In this document: piece by piece, positions 21,365 to 32,144 of the stretch
Layout of the letters: each line of letters starts with the position of its first letter
Position numbering within the stretch: position 1 is the stretch's first letter
From: Salvia splendens
Lineage: Eukaryota; Streptophyta; Magnoliopsida; Lamiales; Lamiaceae
NCBI RefSeq assembly: GCF_004379255.2
Contig: NC_056042.1
Coordinates: 18,399,901 to 18,463,900, forward strand
Direction of reading: 5' to 3'
DNA: 64,000 bases
The notes under the pieces: generated by a model
Told to the model about the DNA's origin: nothing
The model's database searches: none
Seen by the model: only the letters and a program-made list of their open reading frames with translations
Translations under genes and position numbers: made by a program

Positions 21365-21376
21365 CTGCTCACACTT
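21365..21376 (-). promoter_or_regulatory. Gypsy-1 polypurine tract
   Basis: Minus-strand AAGTGTGAGCAG, 2 bases before the LTR start TGATAAGGC. It is identical to the 12-mer in Gypsy-4 and to one hairpin arm at 22,565-22,576. Confidence 0.65.
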
Positions 21377-21896
21377 GAACCATACTTGTCCTCAAGTATA
21401 AAGACAAGAAAAAAGAAATAAGGCAAATTTCAACGCATGATTATCATATGACCGACTCTACAAACACAAACAAAACACAAACTCCTAGACCTAGACATAG
21501 TACAGACTCACAAAAAGAAAATAAACACTTAAAGAAAAACACAAAGGCACGAACTAGTTTCAACTTTTAGGCAACCGTCTCCACAAGCTTAAGTCTATCC
21601 TATTCGTCTACAATCTCCAAATCCTCCCCTTTCCTTCCTCTACTTAATCGGTTTGTCAGTTTGTCAAGATAGCCTATCGACTTCCCAATTGTTAGATTCA
21701 CTCGATCGCTCATTCCTCACCAGGGATGTTAGGATCGAATCACTCTTAATTCAATGGTACACCACTGATGCGTCGGGTTATGAGAGTTTCTCTTTCCTAC
21801 AGTCCTCCTTTTTACTTCCTGGGTCAGGTTACTATTATTTCCTGCCCTTAGGAATTTTTCTTTTGCTACCATTTTTTTTCTTTTATTTCTTTTCCC

Positions 21897-22021
21897 CTGG
21901 ACTTCGTCCAGCTTATACCTCCGAATTTTTTATTTTCTTCCTCCCCTAGACTTCGTCCAGCTTATTCCTCCTTTCTTGGACTTCGTCTAGCTTATACCTC
22001 ATTTTCCTGGACTTCATCCAG
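21897..22021 (-). repeat. four CTGGAC-TTC-GTCCAG hairpins
   Basis: Copies at 21,897-21,911, 21,946-21,960, 21,976-21,990 and 22,007-22,021, each followed by cttatacctc or a variant. The 6-bp stem with 3-nt loop is perfect in the first; single changes (CTAGAC, GTCTAG, TTCATC) occur in the others. The same unit is found three times at 63,048-63,143 in Gypsy-3. Confidence 0.85.
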
Positions 22022-22477
22022 CTTATACCTCCAGACTCATCTCCCTAAGCAATCAAGTGGTGTCCCCCTTTTTATACAAGTTAGCTCTAAGTGTATGGCT
22101 TATAACTCACATTTATGATGGGGCTTCACAACTAGGTCATCTAAGGCATCCTCCATCGTCCTTACATCATTCAAACCGAATTCAGCTTATTAAGGAAAAA
22201 TGCCTCAAAGTTGACATGCATCCTATCTTCAATTACTCTCACTAAGGGAATCTTGCCTTATTATATTCACTAGCTCATGCGACACAAAAAAAACCTAGAC
22301 CTAAAGACTCCTATCCACATTAAACACAAACTGCACTACTCCATCCCCCTCCCACTTCACTCAAGCTTGTCCCCGAGCTATCCTAGTGAATGGGGAAGCA
22401 AGGAAGTAATAACAGACCACAACAAAACACAAAACACACATCATACAGAACAACGAATGCGCATAAACAAAACAAAC

Positions 22478-22602
22478 TTCTCACACTTAGACCGAGCAAC
22501 GGGCTAAGTGGGAGAAATTACAACAGAACAAAAAATAAAACATGTCCAAAGGCAACACAAACTGCTCACACTTAGACCAACGATTAGGCTAAGTGGGAGA
22601 AG
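22478..22602 (-). repeat. two PPT-like hairpins in 3' UTR
   Basis: Copies at 22,478-22,516 and 22,565-22,602. On the minus strand each reads CTCCCACTTAGCC...GGTCTAAGTGTGAG, the same stem, mismatch and loop pattern as in Gypsy-4 (11,463-11,685). The 22,565 copy contains the full 12-mer AAGTGTGAGCAG of the true tract. Confidence 0.8.
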
Positions 22603-22753
22603 ACATACATAACACAAACACAAATATCTACATCAAAAGGCATGCTGAAAAAAACAACACAAACACAAAACAACAAACATATAAACGCATAAAAAAACAG
22701 AAAGAAAAAGAAAGGAGAACTGAAAGTTAAAAGTTACTTGGTCATGGGGGGTC

Positions 22754-25271
22754 TCAATTCGGGGTTTGGCCCCCTCGGGAGCCAAACTGGGGTGGAACAT
22801 AGGGTCGGGTCACCTTCACTTTTGTCCTGGCCGGCGACTCCGGCTTCTCCTCTTCCTTCTCACTTGGTTTCGATACTGGCTTCTTAAATGACACGGGCTT
22901 AGATGTAGACGGGGCTATCAGGGGCTTGGATGCTGGTATGGGTTGCTGGAGAGAAGAACTTACCTGCCCTGGCGGCTTGGACACACTGCTAGGTCCAGCG
23001 GGTAATTTCTTCTGGGGCTCGGGAAAGTTCTCCTTCAGCCACTTGGTCATCGTCATCATCAAGGTTACGACCTCCACCATTCGATCATTCTGCGTGGATG
23101 ACCTCTCCGCCAGCTCAGTAAAACTGCCCCTAAGGGCCTTAATCTCGTCCCTGACATCACCAAGCTCCTTCCGCATCAATCCCATTTCCTTTATCATCTC
23201 ATCATACTCTACACTAGCCACCGTTTCGACAACATCCTGTTCTGGCTTCACTTGGGGTTCCATTCTGCCGACCTCATAAAAGCAAACATCCTTCCCGTGC
23301 ATGTAGAGCAGACCCTTGTTGAAGAAATAATCAACGTTGAAGATCTCGGGCGGCTCACACATTACTACCTCCGGCGCAGATTTTGGTATCTTCATGATTG
23401 TGTTTCGCTGAAGGTAAGCTTCGAGAAGGTGGAATGTGTACATGTGGCGGGAGGGATTTGTAGCCATCTGGTGACAAGCCTGAGCTAACCAATAGCCCAG
23501 GTGTACCCACACGCCTTTAGCCATGCAGCATGTAGAATAGAGATCAGCAGTAGTTTGGGCAGAATTGGAGGTCCCCATCAAATTATAGCTTATAAAAGTC
23601 TGAGCAAAACGCAGGATACGGTTGTCGATATGGAAGGCTTTCGATTAGCTAGTCTTGAATTGCACCACTTTAGGATGGGTGACAAATTCCCAAGAAAATT
23701 TCAGTTTGAACCTAGGAGTGTACTTCGGAGGTCCCACCACGCGCTCGTTCCAAATGCCTTCGTCGTCTTCTGCGCGGGTAAACAACCCCAATCGGAGGGA
23801 CCATTCTCTTATAGTCATTTCATGTTCCTCTGTAAAAAAGTCAGAAAGTAATCAAATTCGCGTCGAGATCAGTGGTGGTTCGCAGGTGGAAAGTTGAGAA
23901 AAACTCCCGGGCCAATGCTGTTGGCACCTCCGCGTCACTATGTTTTAAAAGCTAGTCAAACCCAATTGCACCGATGTATTGACAGAACTCCCCATCGGAG
24001 TCTATCTCCCTTAACTCTTCCTGATCGTACCGTTTCTCAGATTTTGCTAGCTTGCAAGAACCCCACCGCTCTTTGTACGTTGCCGCCCTCTTTGGATCCT
24101 CGAACTTCCCTATTGCTTCCAACAATCCTTTCGTTAACCAGACTTTTGCTGGCTCAAAATTCAACTCCTCCTTTTGTTCATCCATCTCTTCTTCAACAGG
24201 CTCACTATCCAGAGTAGGGCCAACTTGTTCCTTGGCGAAGGGAATTTTAGTAGGGGCTGTGAGTGGAGCCTCAACAGATTTGCCCGCTGTAGTCTGCTTG
24301 GACTTCTTGGTCCGGGAGGTAGCAGCATGCTTGCCTTTTCTTCTGCGTTCTTCGGCCAGGCGGCACTCCTCTGCTTCATCCTCCTTCTTGCTAGACCCAG
24401 GGATCTGCTCCCCTTATCCGCCTTCTGTTCCCGGGGCTAGGCACTCCTCCTCTATGGGTAGGGTGAGTTCTTCGATCTCATCCCTTAAGCTTCTCTTGGC
24501 CCTAAGTCTGGCCTCCCTTTTATCCACCGGCGAATCTGTGGCCTCCGGAATCTCTACCAGATCTATCATCAATTGTAGCCCACTGCCCTTGAGCACCAAA
24601 ACGTCCTCAGTAACGGGGGCCTCTCCCCCTTTAGACAAACCAGGGGTCCCCCCTCGATGTAAACAGGGGTTTCCCCCTCAGCAAATAACCGGTCAGAAAT
24701 AAAGACATCACTGCCCATGAACTTTTCTGGGGTTTCCCCCTCAGCAATTCTTTCATCAACAACAGGGGTTTCCCCCTCCGAATCACCAAATAACCCAGGG
24801 TTTTCCCCCTAGTCACTACACCTTCAGTAACAGGGGTTTCCCCCTCAACAACCTCTTCTGCAGAAACAAGGGTTTCCCCCTCAACAACATGTGCCGTACT
24901 CTGATTACCAACCGCCATGCGCACGAGTTCCACGGCCGGACCGCCCTCGCCTTCCTGTTCCTCACCTACCGCTGCGTTTCTCACCGGCGCGCTGGTAGTC
25001 TGTTCGGTTCGACTTCTGCATTTACAATCACGGGTTGGGCTATCGAATCTTTCGGAACCACTGGCGATGGTGGTGTTGCGGTCGTTGCGGCGGAAGGTTT
25101 GTGCTGCTCCATCATTGCCGTGAAGAGGGCGAAGGCCTTCATTGCCTCCTCAGTACTTCTGAATTTCTGCACCAAATCTGACATGAACGCCGCCGCACCG
25201 GAATCGGCAGTTATGGTGGGGTTCCCTGCTTTCGATGTGTTCTTCATGACCTGAATCTGCAAATTTCTCAA
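22754..25271 (-). pseudogene. Gypsy-1 ORF3 (Athila ORF1/env-like position)
   Basis: The start is the Met at 25,271 or 25,247 (MKNTSKAGNP). An Ala/Pro-rich head (FMSDLVQKFRSTEEAMKAFA) leads to a GET-type repeat region (24,613-24,882), an acidic-basic part, then WLTKGLLEAIGKFEDPKRAA and a domain with EEHEMTIREWSLRLGLFT (about 23,830), which resembles the plant retroelement 'putative transposon protein' domain. The last 275 residues are open: a probable coiled coil (MIKEMGLMRKELGDVRDEIK), then a Pro/Lys/Ser-rich tail ending GSRGGQTPN. Frameshifts (about 23,855 and within 24,400-24,900) and stops (about 23,949 and 23,645) break it. Function unknown. Confidence 0.65.
24613..24882 (-). repeat. minisatellite encoding Glu-Gly-Glu-Thr repeats
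   Basis: Eight copies of ggggtttccccctc or close variants (24,613, 24,642, 24,667, 24,729, 24,765, 24,798, 24,833, 24,869) at intervals of about 25-62 bases. On the minus strand each unit reads GAGGGGGAAACCCC, coding for E-G-E-T-P in the ORF3 frame; frame changes turn some into RGKP. Confidence 0.8.
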
Positions 25272-25835
25272 GAACTTGGGTGAAATTTTCGATTAGGGTA
25301 AGACAACTAAGGGTATAGCGAGAGAAAATTTGGGGATTTTTAGAGTGAGAGAGAATTAGGTTTTTGGAAAATAAAGGAAAAAGGAGGGAATTAGGTATAT
25401 TGAGTAAGGATGGGAACGGTTGCAGGCGGTTGTAGGCGTGATGTAAGCAACCGTACGCCTTCCCATAAAGTGAAAATTTGAAATTCGAAACTTCACCACT
25501 TCCCTCCCAAACTAAAATCTCTCTGCCCCATGTAAATGCTACTCTCCGCAATACCATATTTAGGAAAAAACAAAAATGAAGCGCCGGACTCCCAGGTCAA
25601 GGATTCATATGTGACAAAACAATTTCCCTAAGAAGTCTAGTGTTTCGAAAATATTTTTGGATGATTAGATTTTTTTTCTTTTGTTTGGTAATTTTTACTA
25701 TTTGAAAAGCAATTAAACTATTTACACTTTCAATTAAGTACTCTCGAGATCCCCTGGTTCAGTGTATAGATTGAAAAATGCATCCCTATTTACCTGACCC
25801 AGGAATTCGTCGAGAGTACTTACTCACTAGACCGA
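25272..25835 (-). other. pol-ORF3 spacer of Gypsy-1
   Basis: No gene. On the minus strand it separates the end of integrase (25,836) from ORF3. It holds an A-rich then pyrimidine-rich stretch and could contain the ORF3 promoter or splice acceptor. The segment next to ORF3 (25,300-25,400) is T/C-rich on the coding strand, leader-like. Confidence 0.4.
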
Positions 25836-26970
25836 TTATGCGATAACAGAGAGTGCGCGTAGTTGCACTTCCTCCACCACACACAACTCATAATTATCCC
25901 TAAAAACCTTTACTCGATGACCATTAACAAGGAAAGAAGTAGAGTTTGAGGCACTTCCCTGGATTTCCACAGCTCCATTTGCTCGAAGGCCAACAATTGT
26001 GTATGGCCCGATCCATTTGGACATTAGCTTCCCAGGCATCAGCTTGAGCCTAGATTGGAAAAGGAGGACCTTCTGACCTACTTGTAGTTCCTTGACCCGG
26101 AGGTTTTTGTCATGCCAGAGCCTTGTTTTCTCTTTGTACCACATTGCGGACTCATATGACTCCAGCCTTAACTCTTTTAGCTCTTGAAGTTGCAATTTCC
26201 TCTCTTCCTCACAAGACTGGGGTCTCATATTGATCTCCTTTACCACCCAATATGCTCTGTGCTCCACTCCCACGGGCAGGTGGCACATCTTGCCAAACAC
26301 CAACCTGTAGGGCGACATCCCAATAGGCGTTTTGTATGCAGTCCTGTAAGCCCATAATGCATCACCAAGCCTCTTACTCCAATCCTTCCTTGACGGATTC
26401 ACCGTCTTTTCCATTATTAGACTAAGGATGATACTGAGTTGAAAGCTTGTGGTGGACTTCGTATTTCCTCATCAGAGCTTCTATGGTTCGGTTACGGAAA
26501 TGCGTCCCTTGATAAGATATAATAGCTGGGGGCACACCGTACCTGTTGAAAATGTTAGCTCTAAGAAACTTAGCCACCTCTTTGGCTTCACAAGACGTGG
26601 TAGCCTTGGCTTCTATCCACTTTGAAACATAATCTACAGCCACAAGGATGTATGTATTCCCGTATGAAGATGGAAATGGACCCATGAAATCCATCCCCCA
26701 GACGTCAAAGATTTCGCAGACGATTACTGGGACTTGCGGCATCTCATCTCGCCTTGAAATTCCTCTAGTTTGCTGGCACCTCTCACAGTTTTGACAGAAT
26801 TCAAAAGAGTCCTTGTGTAACGTAGGCCAATAAAATCCACTATCTAGGACTTTTCTCGCAGTTTTTCTCGGCCCAAAATGACCTCCACACGCCAATGCAT
26901 GGCAATGATTAAGCACATCCCTCTGTTCCCATTCGCGGATACATCTCCTGATTACCTGGTTAGCTCCCAT
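25836..26970 (-). pseudogene. Athila-like integrase (Gypsy-1), catalytic site damaged
   Basis: The frame from 26,970 has the HHCC finger ([12 protein letters not shown] near residue 24, CQNCERCQ near 62), the first catalytic Asp in WGMDFMGPF (residue 94) and IISYQGTHF at residue 151, where the second catalytic Asp is Tyr. After LSTQYHP a deletion removes the PQTNGQAE segment with the catalytic Glu and shifts frame. The second open part (26,414-25,836) resumes at MEKTVNPSRKDWSKRL and carries the C-terminal domain (LFQSRLKLMPGKLMSKWIGP), ending after FLVNGHRVKVFRDNYELC. Integrase would insert cDNA; this one cannot. Confidence 0.9.
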
Positions 26971-26973
26971 CCT

Positions 26974-28543
26974 CTATGAATAAGGATCGTCCCAGAAATA
27001 ATACTTCACCTCGCTTTTAAGCTTCATCCTCTGGGCCCGGGAAATTTCTTGTGAACTGGGCTCCTCTCCTGTGACCAAGTAATTTGCCAGGTCTGCGAAC
27101 CATGGTTCAGCGTTCAGCTGACACTTCCCTTTCTCAGCATCCCCTGGACCTGTTATCGCCATTATTTCATCCCAACTGATAGGTCTAGGAGATTCCTTCA
27201 TGCAGTATAAATGTTCTTCTGGAAACTCGCCAGGTATAGCTTCCTCGGTCTCCCCTGGAAATATCCGACTCAGATGGTCAACCACTTTATTCTTTGTCCC
27301 CTTTTTGTCTCTAACTTCCCAATCAAACTCTTGCAAAAGTAACACCCAACGGATTAACCTTGGCTTGGATTCTTTCTTCGCCAGCAAGTATTTGATAGCC
27401 GCGTGGTCGGTAAAAACTATCACTCTCGACTTCCGTGGTGTCATAGTTTTTCTGGGCTTGGTTGAGTGTCTTCGAAGCATAGAAGATCACGTAACTTTTA
27501 CCATCGACCCTTTGACCTAGTACCGCCCCCACTGCGTAGTCGCTTGCATCAGAAATTATTTCAAATGGCAGGCACCAGTCGGGTGCCCTGACAATAGGGT
27601 CAGATACTAATTTATCTTTCAATAGTTGAAAAGCCTTTTTACACTCTTCGTTGAAGACAAAATCAACTTCATTATGCAACAAATGGGTGAGCGGCTGGGC
27701 AATCTTCGCGATGTCCTTTATGAATCTTTTATAGAAACCTGCAAGCCCTAGGAATCCCCTAACTTCTTGCTGATTCGTAAGGTACGGCAATTTCAAAATC
27801 ACATCGACCTTTGCTTGGTCCACCTGTATGCCTTACTCCGAGACTACATGCCCCAAGACGATTCTCTCGGGCACCATGAAGTGACACTTTTCGAAGTTTA
27901 GGACCAAATTCTTTTCCTGGCATCTCATCAATACTACGTCCAGGCTAGCCAAACAGGACTCGAAAGAGTTCCCATATACGGTGAAATCATCCATGAAAAT
28001 CTCGATACAATCCTCCAGTAGATCCGAGAAGATACTCATCATGCAACGTTGAAAAGTGCTTGGCGCATTGCATAGCCCAAACGGCATCCTTCTATAAGCA
28101 TACGTACCAAAAGGGCACGTAAATGTAGTCTTCTCTTGGTCTTCGGGATCTACATAGATCTGGAAGTATCCATTGTATCCATCAAGGAAACAAAAATATT
28201 GCTTACCAGCCAGCCTTTCTAACATCTGATCAATGAAGGGTAGGGGGAAATGATCCTTCCTGGTTGCTTCATTCAGTTTCCTGTAATCGATGCACATCCT
28301 CCACCCAGTGACAAGTCGAGTGGGCACCAATTCAATTTTGTCATTCTTAACTACCTGAATTCCTGACTTTTTAGGTACCATGTCAACCGGACTAACACAT
28401 TCACTGTCTGGTATGGAGTAAATGATGCCTAGGGAAAGCAGCTTCAAAACTTCATTCAGAACTTCCTCCCTCATGTTTAGATTTAGCTTACGTTGTGGAT
28501 CTCTACAGGCCTTAGCTCCTTCTTCCAACTTGATATGATGCAT
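26974..28543 (-). pseudogene. Athila-like reverse transcriptase-RNase H (Gypsy-1)
   Basis: The frame from 28,543 (MHHIKLEEGAK) holds the RT fingers and palm: WRMCIDYRKLNEATRKDHF, FLDGYNGYFQI with the first Asp near residue 121, FGLCNAPSTFQRCMM and the FMDD box at residues 183-186. It ends LGHVVSE with a stop at 27,833. The next frame (27,823) has the connection, [15 protein letters not shown] and [18 protein letters not shown], then a deletion of about 20 codons before [15 protein letters not shown], continued in a third frame (27,480-26,974) to [10 protein letters not shown] box intact; RNase H damaged. Confidence 0.92.
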
Positions 28544-28585
28544 GCAGAGATCCGGACTGATCCCTACTAGGTCTGAGAGAGTCCA

Positions 28586-29215
28586 TCATATTGCCTTCAT
28601 ATTTCTTCTCATTACCTCAAGTAGGTCTCTTTCTTGTTCCTTGGTCAAGTTGCTATTGACGATGACCGGGAAAGTCTCATTTTCTTCTAGATAGGCATAC
28701 TTAAGGCCTGGCGGGAGAGTTTTCAGTTCCTTCTTGGGGGTACTTTTTTCCTGGGTCAAGGGATTCTTTTTTGTAGCATCTGTTGTCATTCCTATCCCAG
28801 ACCCGGAGGAACTTTCCATACTAGCCACCTGGGCTGATTCCTCTGTCCTGGCTGACTTTGGATTTCTACAGAATTCTGATATAGCTTTGGCTAGCTCCGC
28901 ATCTGTTAATTCCTTCGTGTGCATTGCCTCACACCAACCAGCTACCTCTCTGTAAATAGAGTGACTTAACTCTGAATTTTCGATATGTTCCTGCATTAAC
29001 TCGGTCTCATGATATTCCTGGACTAGGGGATTAATAACATCGATAGCATGCAAATTTTCAACATCTAACGGTTTCTTCATTGCTTCATCTATGCTAAATG
29101 TATATTTTTCTCCATTATAGTCCAGGCATATTGTCCCATCAAACACATCAATTGTTTCCCTGGTCTGGTGATCCTTCAGCTATAAACTCACCCGTTCCTT
29201 TTCTTACTACCTCTT
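28586..29215 (-). pseudogene. Gypsy-1 protease C-terminus and PR-RT linker
   Basis: 186 residues open from 29,146: FDGTICLDYNGEKYTFSIDE, then an acidic linker and TLPPGLKYAYLEENETFPVI before RT. The aspartic protease core with its DLGAS-type motif should precede this but is absent: sequence upstream (29,160-29,215) joins directly to the gag tail. The same linker is seen in Gypsy-2 at 56,211-56,570. This removes protease function. Confidence 0.75.
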
Positions 29216-30778
29216 CCTCCACTTCTGGCTCTGGGTCTAGGAAAAATGGTTCAGCCATACTTGGTAATGGTTTCTCCAGATCGCCTTCCCGAAGGTCATC
29301 TCTTCACCCAGAACTCCCTGCTTTCAATTTTTCAGACTCAGGAACTAGATCCTTCCCATCTTTTCCTTTCACGGGAGGTGTTTCTTCTTCCTTCCTCATC
29401 ACTGGACCTTCGTAACCACGATCGGATCTCAAAGTGATTTGGCTGATATTAGCTCTGTCGGGTGGCCTTACTGAGGCAGGAATCCTTCCTTCGTTTCTTC
29501 GCATCTCGCTCAAGGAAGTCGCGATCTGGGATAATTGTTTGGCCAACATGTCCATTGCTGCCTTCTGCTCTAACTGAGCATCTTGAAGCTTATGCACCAC
29601 GTCATTGTTAGATTGCAAGTTGTTCTGCATATGTTGTTGCGAACTGACTAGGTCATGCACCATATCATCAATATTCTTTGGTGGCTTAGAAATTGGTTGG
29701 CTGGGACTCGGTCCCAAACCCTGGTTCGGTCCACTTCATTGGTTCTGGCAAAAATTCCCCTGACTTCCTGAACTGTTGTTGTACTGATTTCCCAGCCCTT
29801 GGTTCCCCTGGTAAGAAGGTTGGGAATTTTGATAATTTCCTGGGAAACTTCTTTGATGTGGCGGACATATGAGTTCCCCTGGTGGTTTTGACTCCTGTTT
29901 CCCCAATTCGAATGATCTCCCGGATTCCGGTTGCTCCAGTTGTTCTGCCCCTCCTGATTTCTTCCCGACCAGTTAGTCTACCTTTCTGGATGATGTGCCA
30001 ACTAAGCGTTCTGTTGTGGGAGTGGCCGGTTCGGATCGTTGTCAGACCATCTATAATTGGGATGGTTTCTCCATGGTGCATCCCTCTGTCTCCCTGGATT
30101 CCAACTTCCATCTGGGTTCCAACTCCCTATCCATTAACTTGGGTCTGGTAATCTCCTTCTTGAGGACCATAATATTGCTGGGGTGGAGCTTCTCCTAGAC
30201 CTGGAGGCTTTTCTTTTTCTTGTGAGGCTGGTGGATTAGTCTTCTCGATTGCATTCAAAAGTGCTTTCTCAAGCCTATCTATTCTTGCCTCGACTCTTTT
30301 GTCATCCTGCTCTCTCAGCGCATTTGCTGACCCTCTCCTCATCACATTCCTCGGGCTGTCGCATGCCTTTTTGGCCTCTATCAACTTCCCCAAGATCTCT
30401 CTCGCTTCACTTCCCTTCTTCTTTGTAAAATTTCCTCCACTCGAGGAATTCATCAAATCCTTTGACTCAGGGTTGGCTCCTTCATAAAACAAATAGTAAA
30501 TCTCTGCCTCAATCATTCTATGGTTCGGGCAAGCATCCAACAATCCTTTAAACCGCGACCAATCCTGACTAAGAGACTCATCGTACTCCTGCTTTCACTC
30601 CACGATTTCCTTCTTCAGAGCGTTGGTCTTACTTGAAGGGAAAAAGTAATCCAGAAATTCCAACTTGAAATCTCTCCATGTACGAATCGAATGTGGAGGT
30701 AGCCTCAGTAGCCATGTGTTATCCTCTCCCTTCAGGGCAAATGGAATTGTACGTAGGCGATAATCCTCCTCTGTTGTG
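29216..30778 (-). pseudogene. Athila-like gag (Gypsy-1), 5' end missing
   Basis: Minus-strand homology begins at 30,778 inside the capsid (LRTIPFALKGEDNTWLLRLP), passes a TAG after KKEIVE, then LLDACPNHRMIEAEIYYLFY and a Lys/Glu-rich part (30,543-30,127). A Gln/Asn/Gly-rich nucleocapsid-like stretch (GSQGNFCQNQ) follows in a frameshifted zone, then coiled coil-like QQHMQNNLQSNNDVVHKLQ and SQITLRSDRGYEGPV (29,717-29,304). The first part of gag, the PBS and the leader are deleted: the capsid abuts the 5' LTR at 30,785. Confidence 0.8.
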
Positions 30779-30784
30779 TCGTTA

Positions 30785-32144
30785 GGATCTCAGAAGTCTC
30801 AGTCGTTGGACACACAAATTGCGCGTTCAAAACCCTCAACCCCTTATACTATGAATTAGTACAGGGAAGCAGGAATCGATCCCATGAAGATGGACACTAA
30901 GAAAGCATTTAGAAGACTTTGGAAAGGTGAATGACTGCTGCCACGCAAATTTGGGTTGAGGTGCAACTATTACTAGACTCAGGAATTAAATCTAACACTA
31001 GACCTAGGAAACTGTAAACATCATGCAGGCTTGGAACATATTTGTAACTATGAGATATCTAACTAACTTCCTCGACCGAATAAATGACTACCTAATATAG
31101 CTAGACAGAAAGCGAGTAAACAGTGGGGACCATTTTCCAGAAACAAGTACGGATGAAAAGCTGCATATAACAAACTACGAATTTAACTAACAACGATATG
31201 CATTCCTTACCTGATTCAAACGTGAACATGAAGAAAAACAGAGCAGATTTCCATATTAAAAAAGAATGTAAAAGTTCGGACGTCGGAAACTTGCAATTAG
31301 CTGGAAGTTAAACAGATCTACATATACTAGACGGAAGGAATTAAAAATACAGAAATGATACATCAAACTACGACTGCTCTGTTCAGATCCACACGTCGGA
31401 TGCTCAATCCACTCCGGATCCAAACAATCCGAACCCAACTACAACCAAAATCAACTCCACAAAATCCAATTCAGCAAATCTATTACGATCAACAACAATC
31501 GTCAACAATTCTACTCCAATTCAACAAGCAAATGCGAAAAGCACCCAATCGAGTAAATGACGACGAACTCAGAAATAAACATCATTCATACTCAAAATAA
31601 ACATCGCCACATCAGAAAACATGAATTGCATAAAACCTAGTTAATTCGACAGAAAAATAGAGCCGAGCTTCGAACAGCGAAGCTCGGTGAAATTCACATC
31701 AACGGAAATGAAATGAAAGCGGTAAATTGTATCTTCTCCATATGCAAGGACGGTGTTACCCAACAACTAACATAAAGTGAAACCCGAAATCCCCTCTATT
31801 TTTTTCCCCCCAAGTGTGTAGAAGTAAGTGAGCTAAAAGAGCCAAAAACCCCAGCGTCTCCCCCAAAGAAAAAGGTCTTTTTTTCTAACTGCATGCTCTT
31901 GCTCTTATATAGGCGCGGAGGATCTTCTAGAAGCCTTCGCAGAAATCTCAGTTCTGCCCTTCAGCTTCGCTGCTTCCTCCGTCTAGTCATTTTTCTCCAT
32001 ATTGCTCACTTTTATCGCTGATTCCCTTCGCCATGCAATCGTCATACTTTTTCCTGGACCTGGTGAAACTTTCTACACACCTGGCTTAAACAAATGTGTT
32101 AGACCCCATAAATGCATAATTTCAACCCCATAATCAATGCATGA
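30785..32144 (-). mobile_element. Gypsy-1 5' LTR, outer end truncated
   Basis: Same sequence as 20,369-21,355 plus about 390 bases. It has a TATA box (ctatataag on the minus strand, about 31,905) and the U5-like gggatcgattcctgcttccc zone on the minus strand near 30,870. The outer end lacks the first ~10 bases (TGATAAGGCT) and is fused to family T LTR sequence at 32,145. The inner end joins gag directly. Confidence 0.8.

Larger units (their letters stand above)
21377..22753 (-). other. Gypsy-1 3' untranslated region
   Basis: 1.38 kb between the ORF3 stop and the polypurine tract. It holds two PPT-like hairpins (22,478-22,602) and four CTGGACTTCGTCCAG hairpins (21,897-22,021). The ggacaagtatggttcaagtg phrase precedes the tract. 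No coding region is supported. Confidence 0.7.

Noticed and set aside
22926..24702. Plus-strand frames of 107-216 codons
   Set aside because: They are antisense shadows of ORF3, whose minus-strand frames show conserved ends and family similarity.
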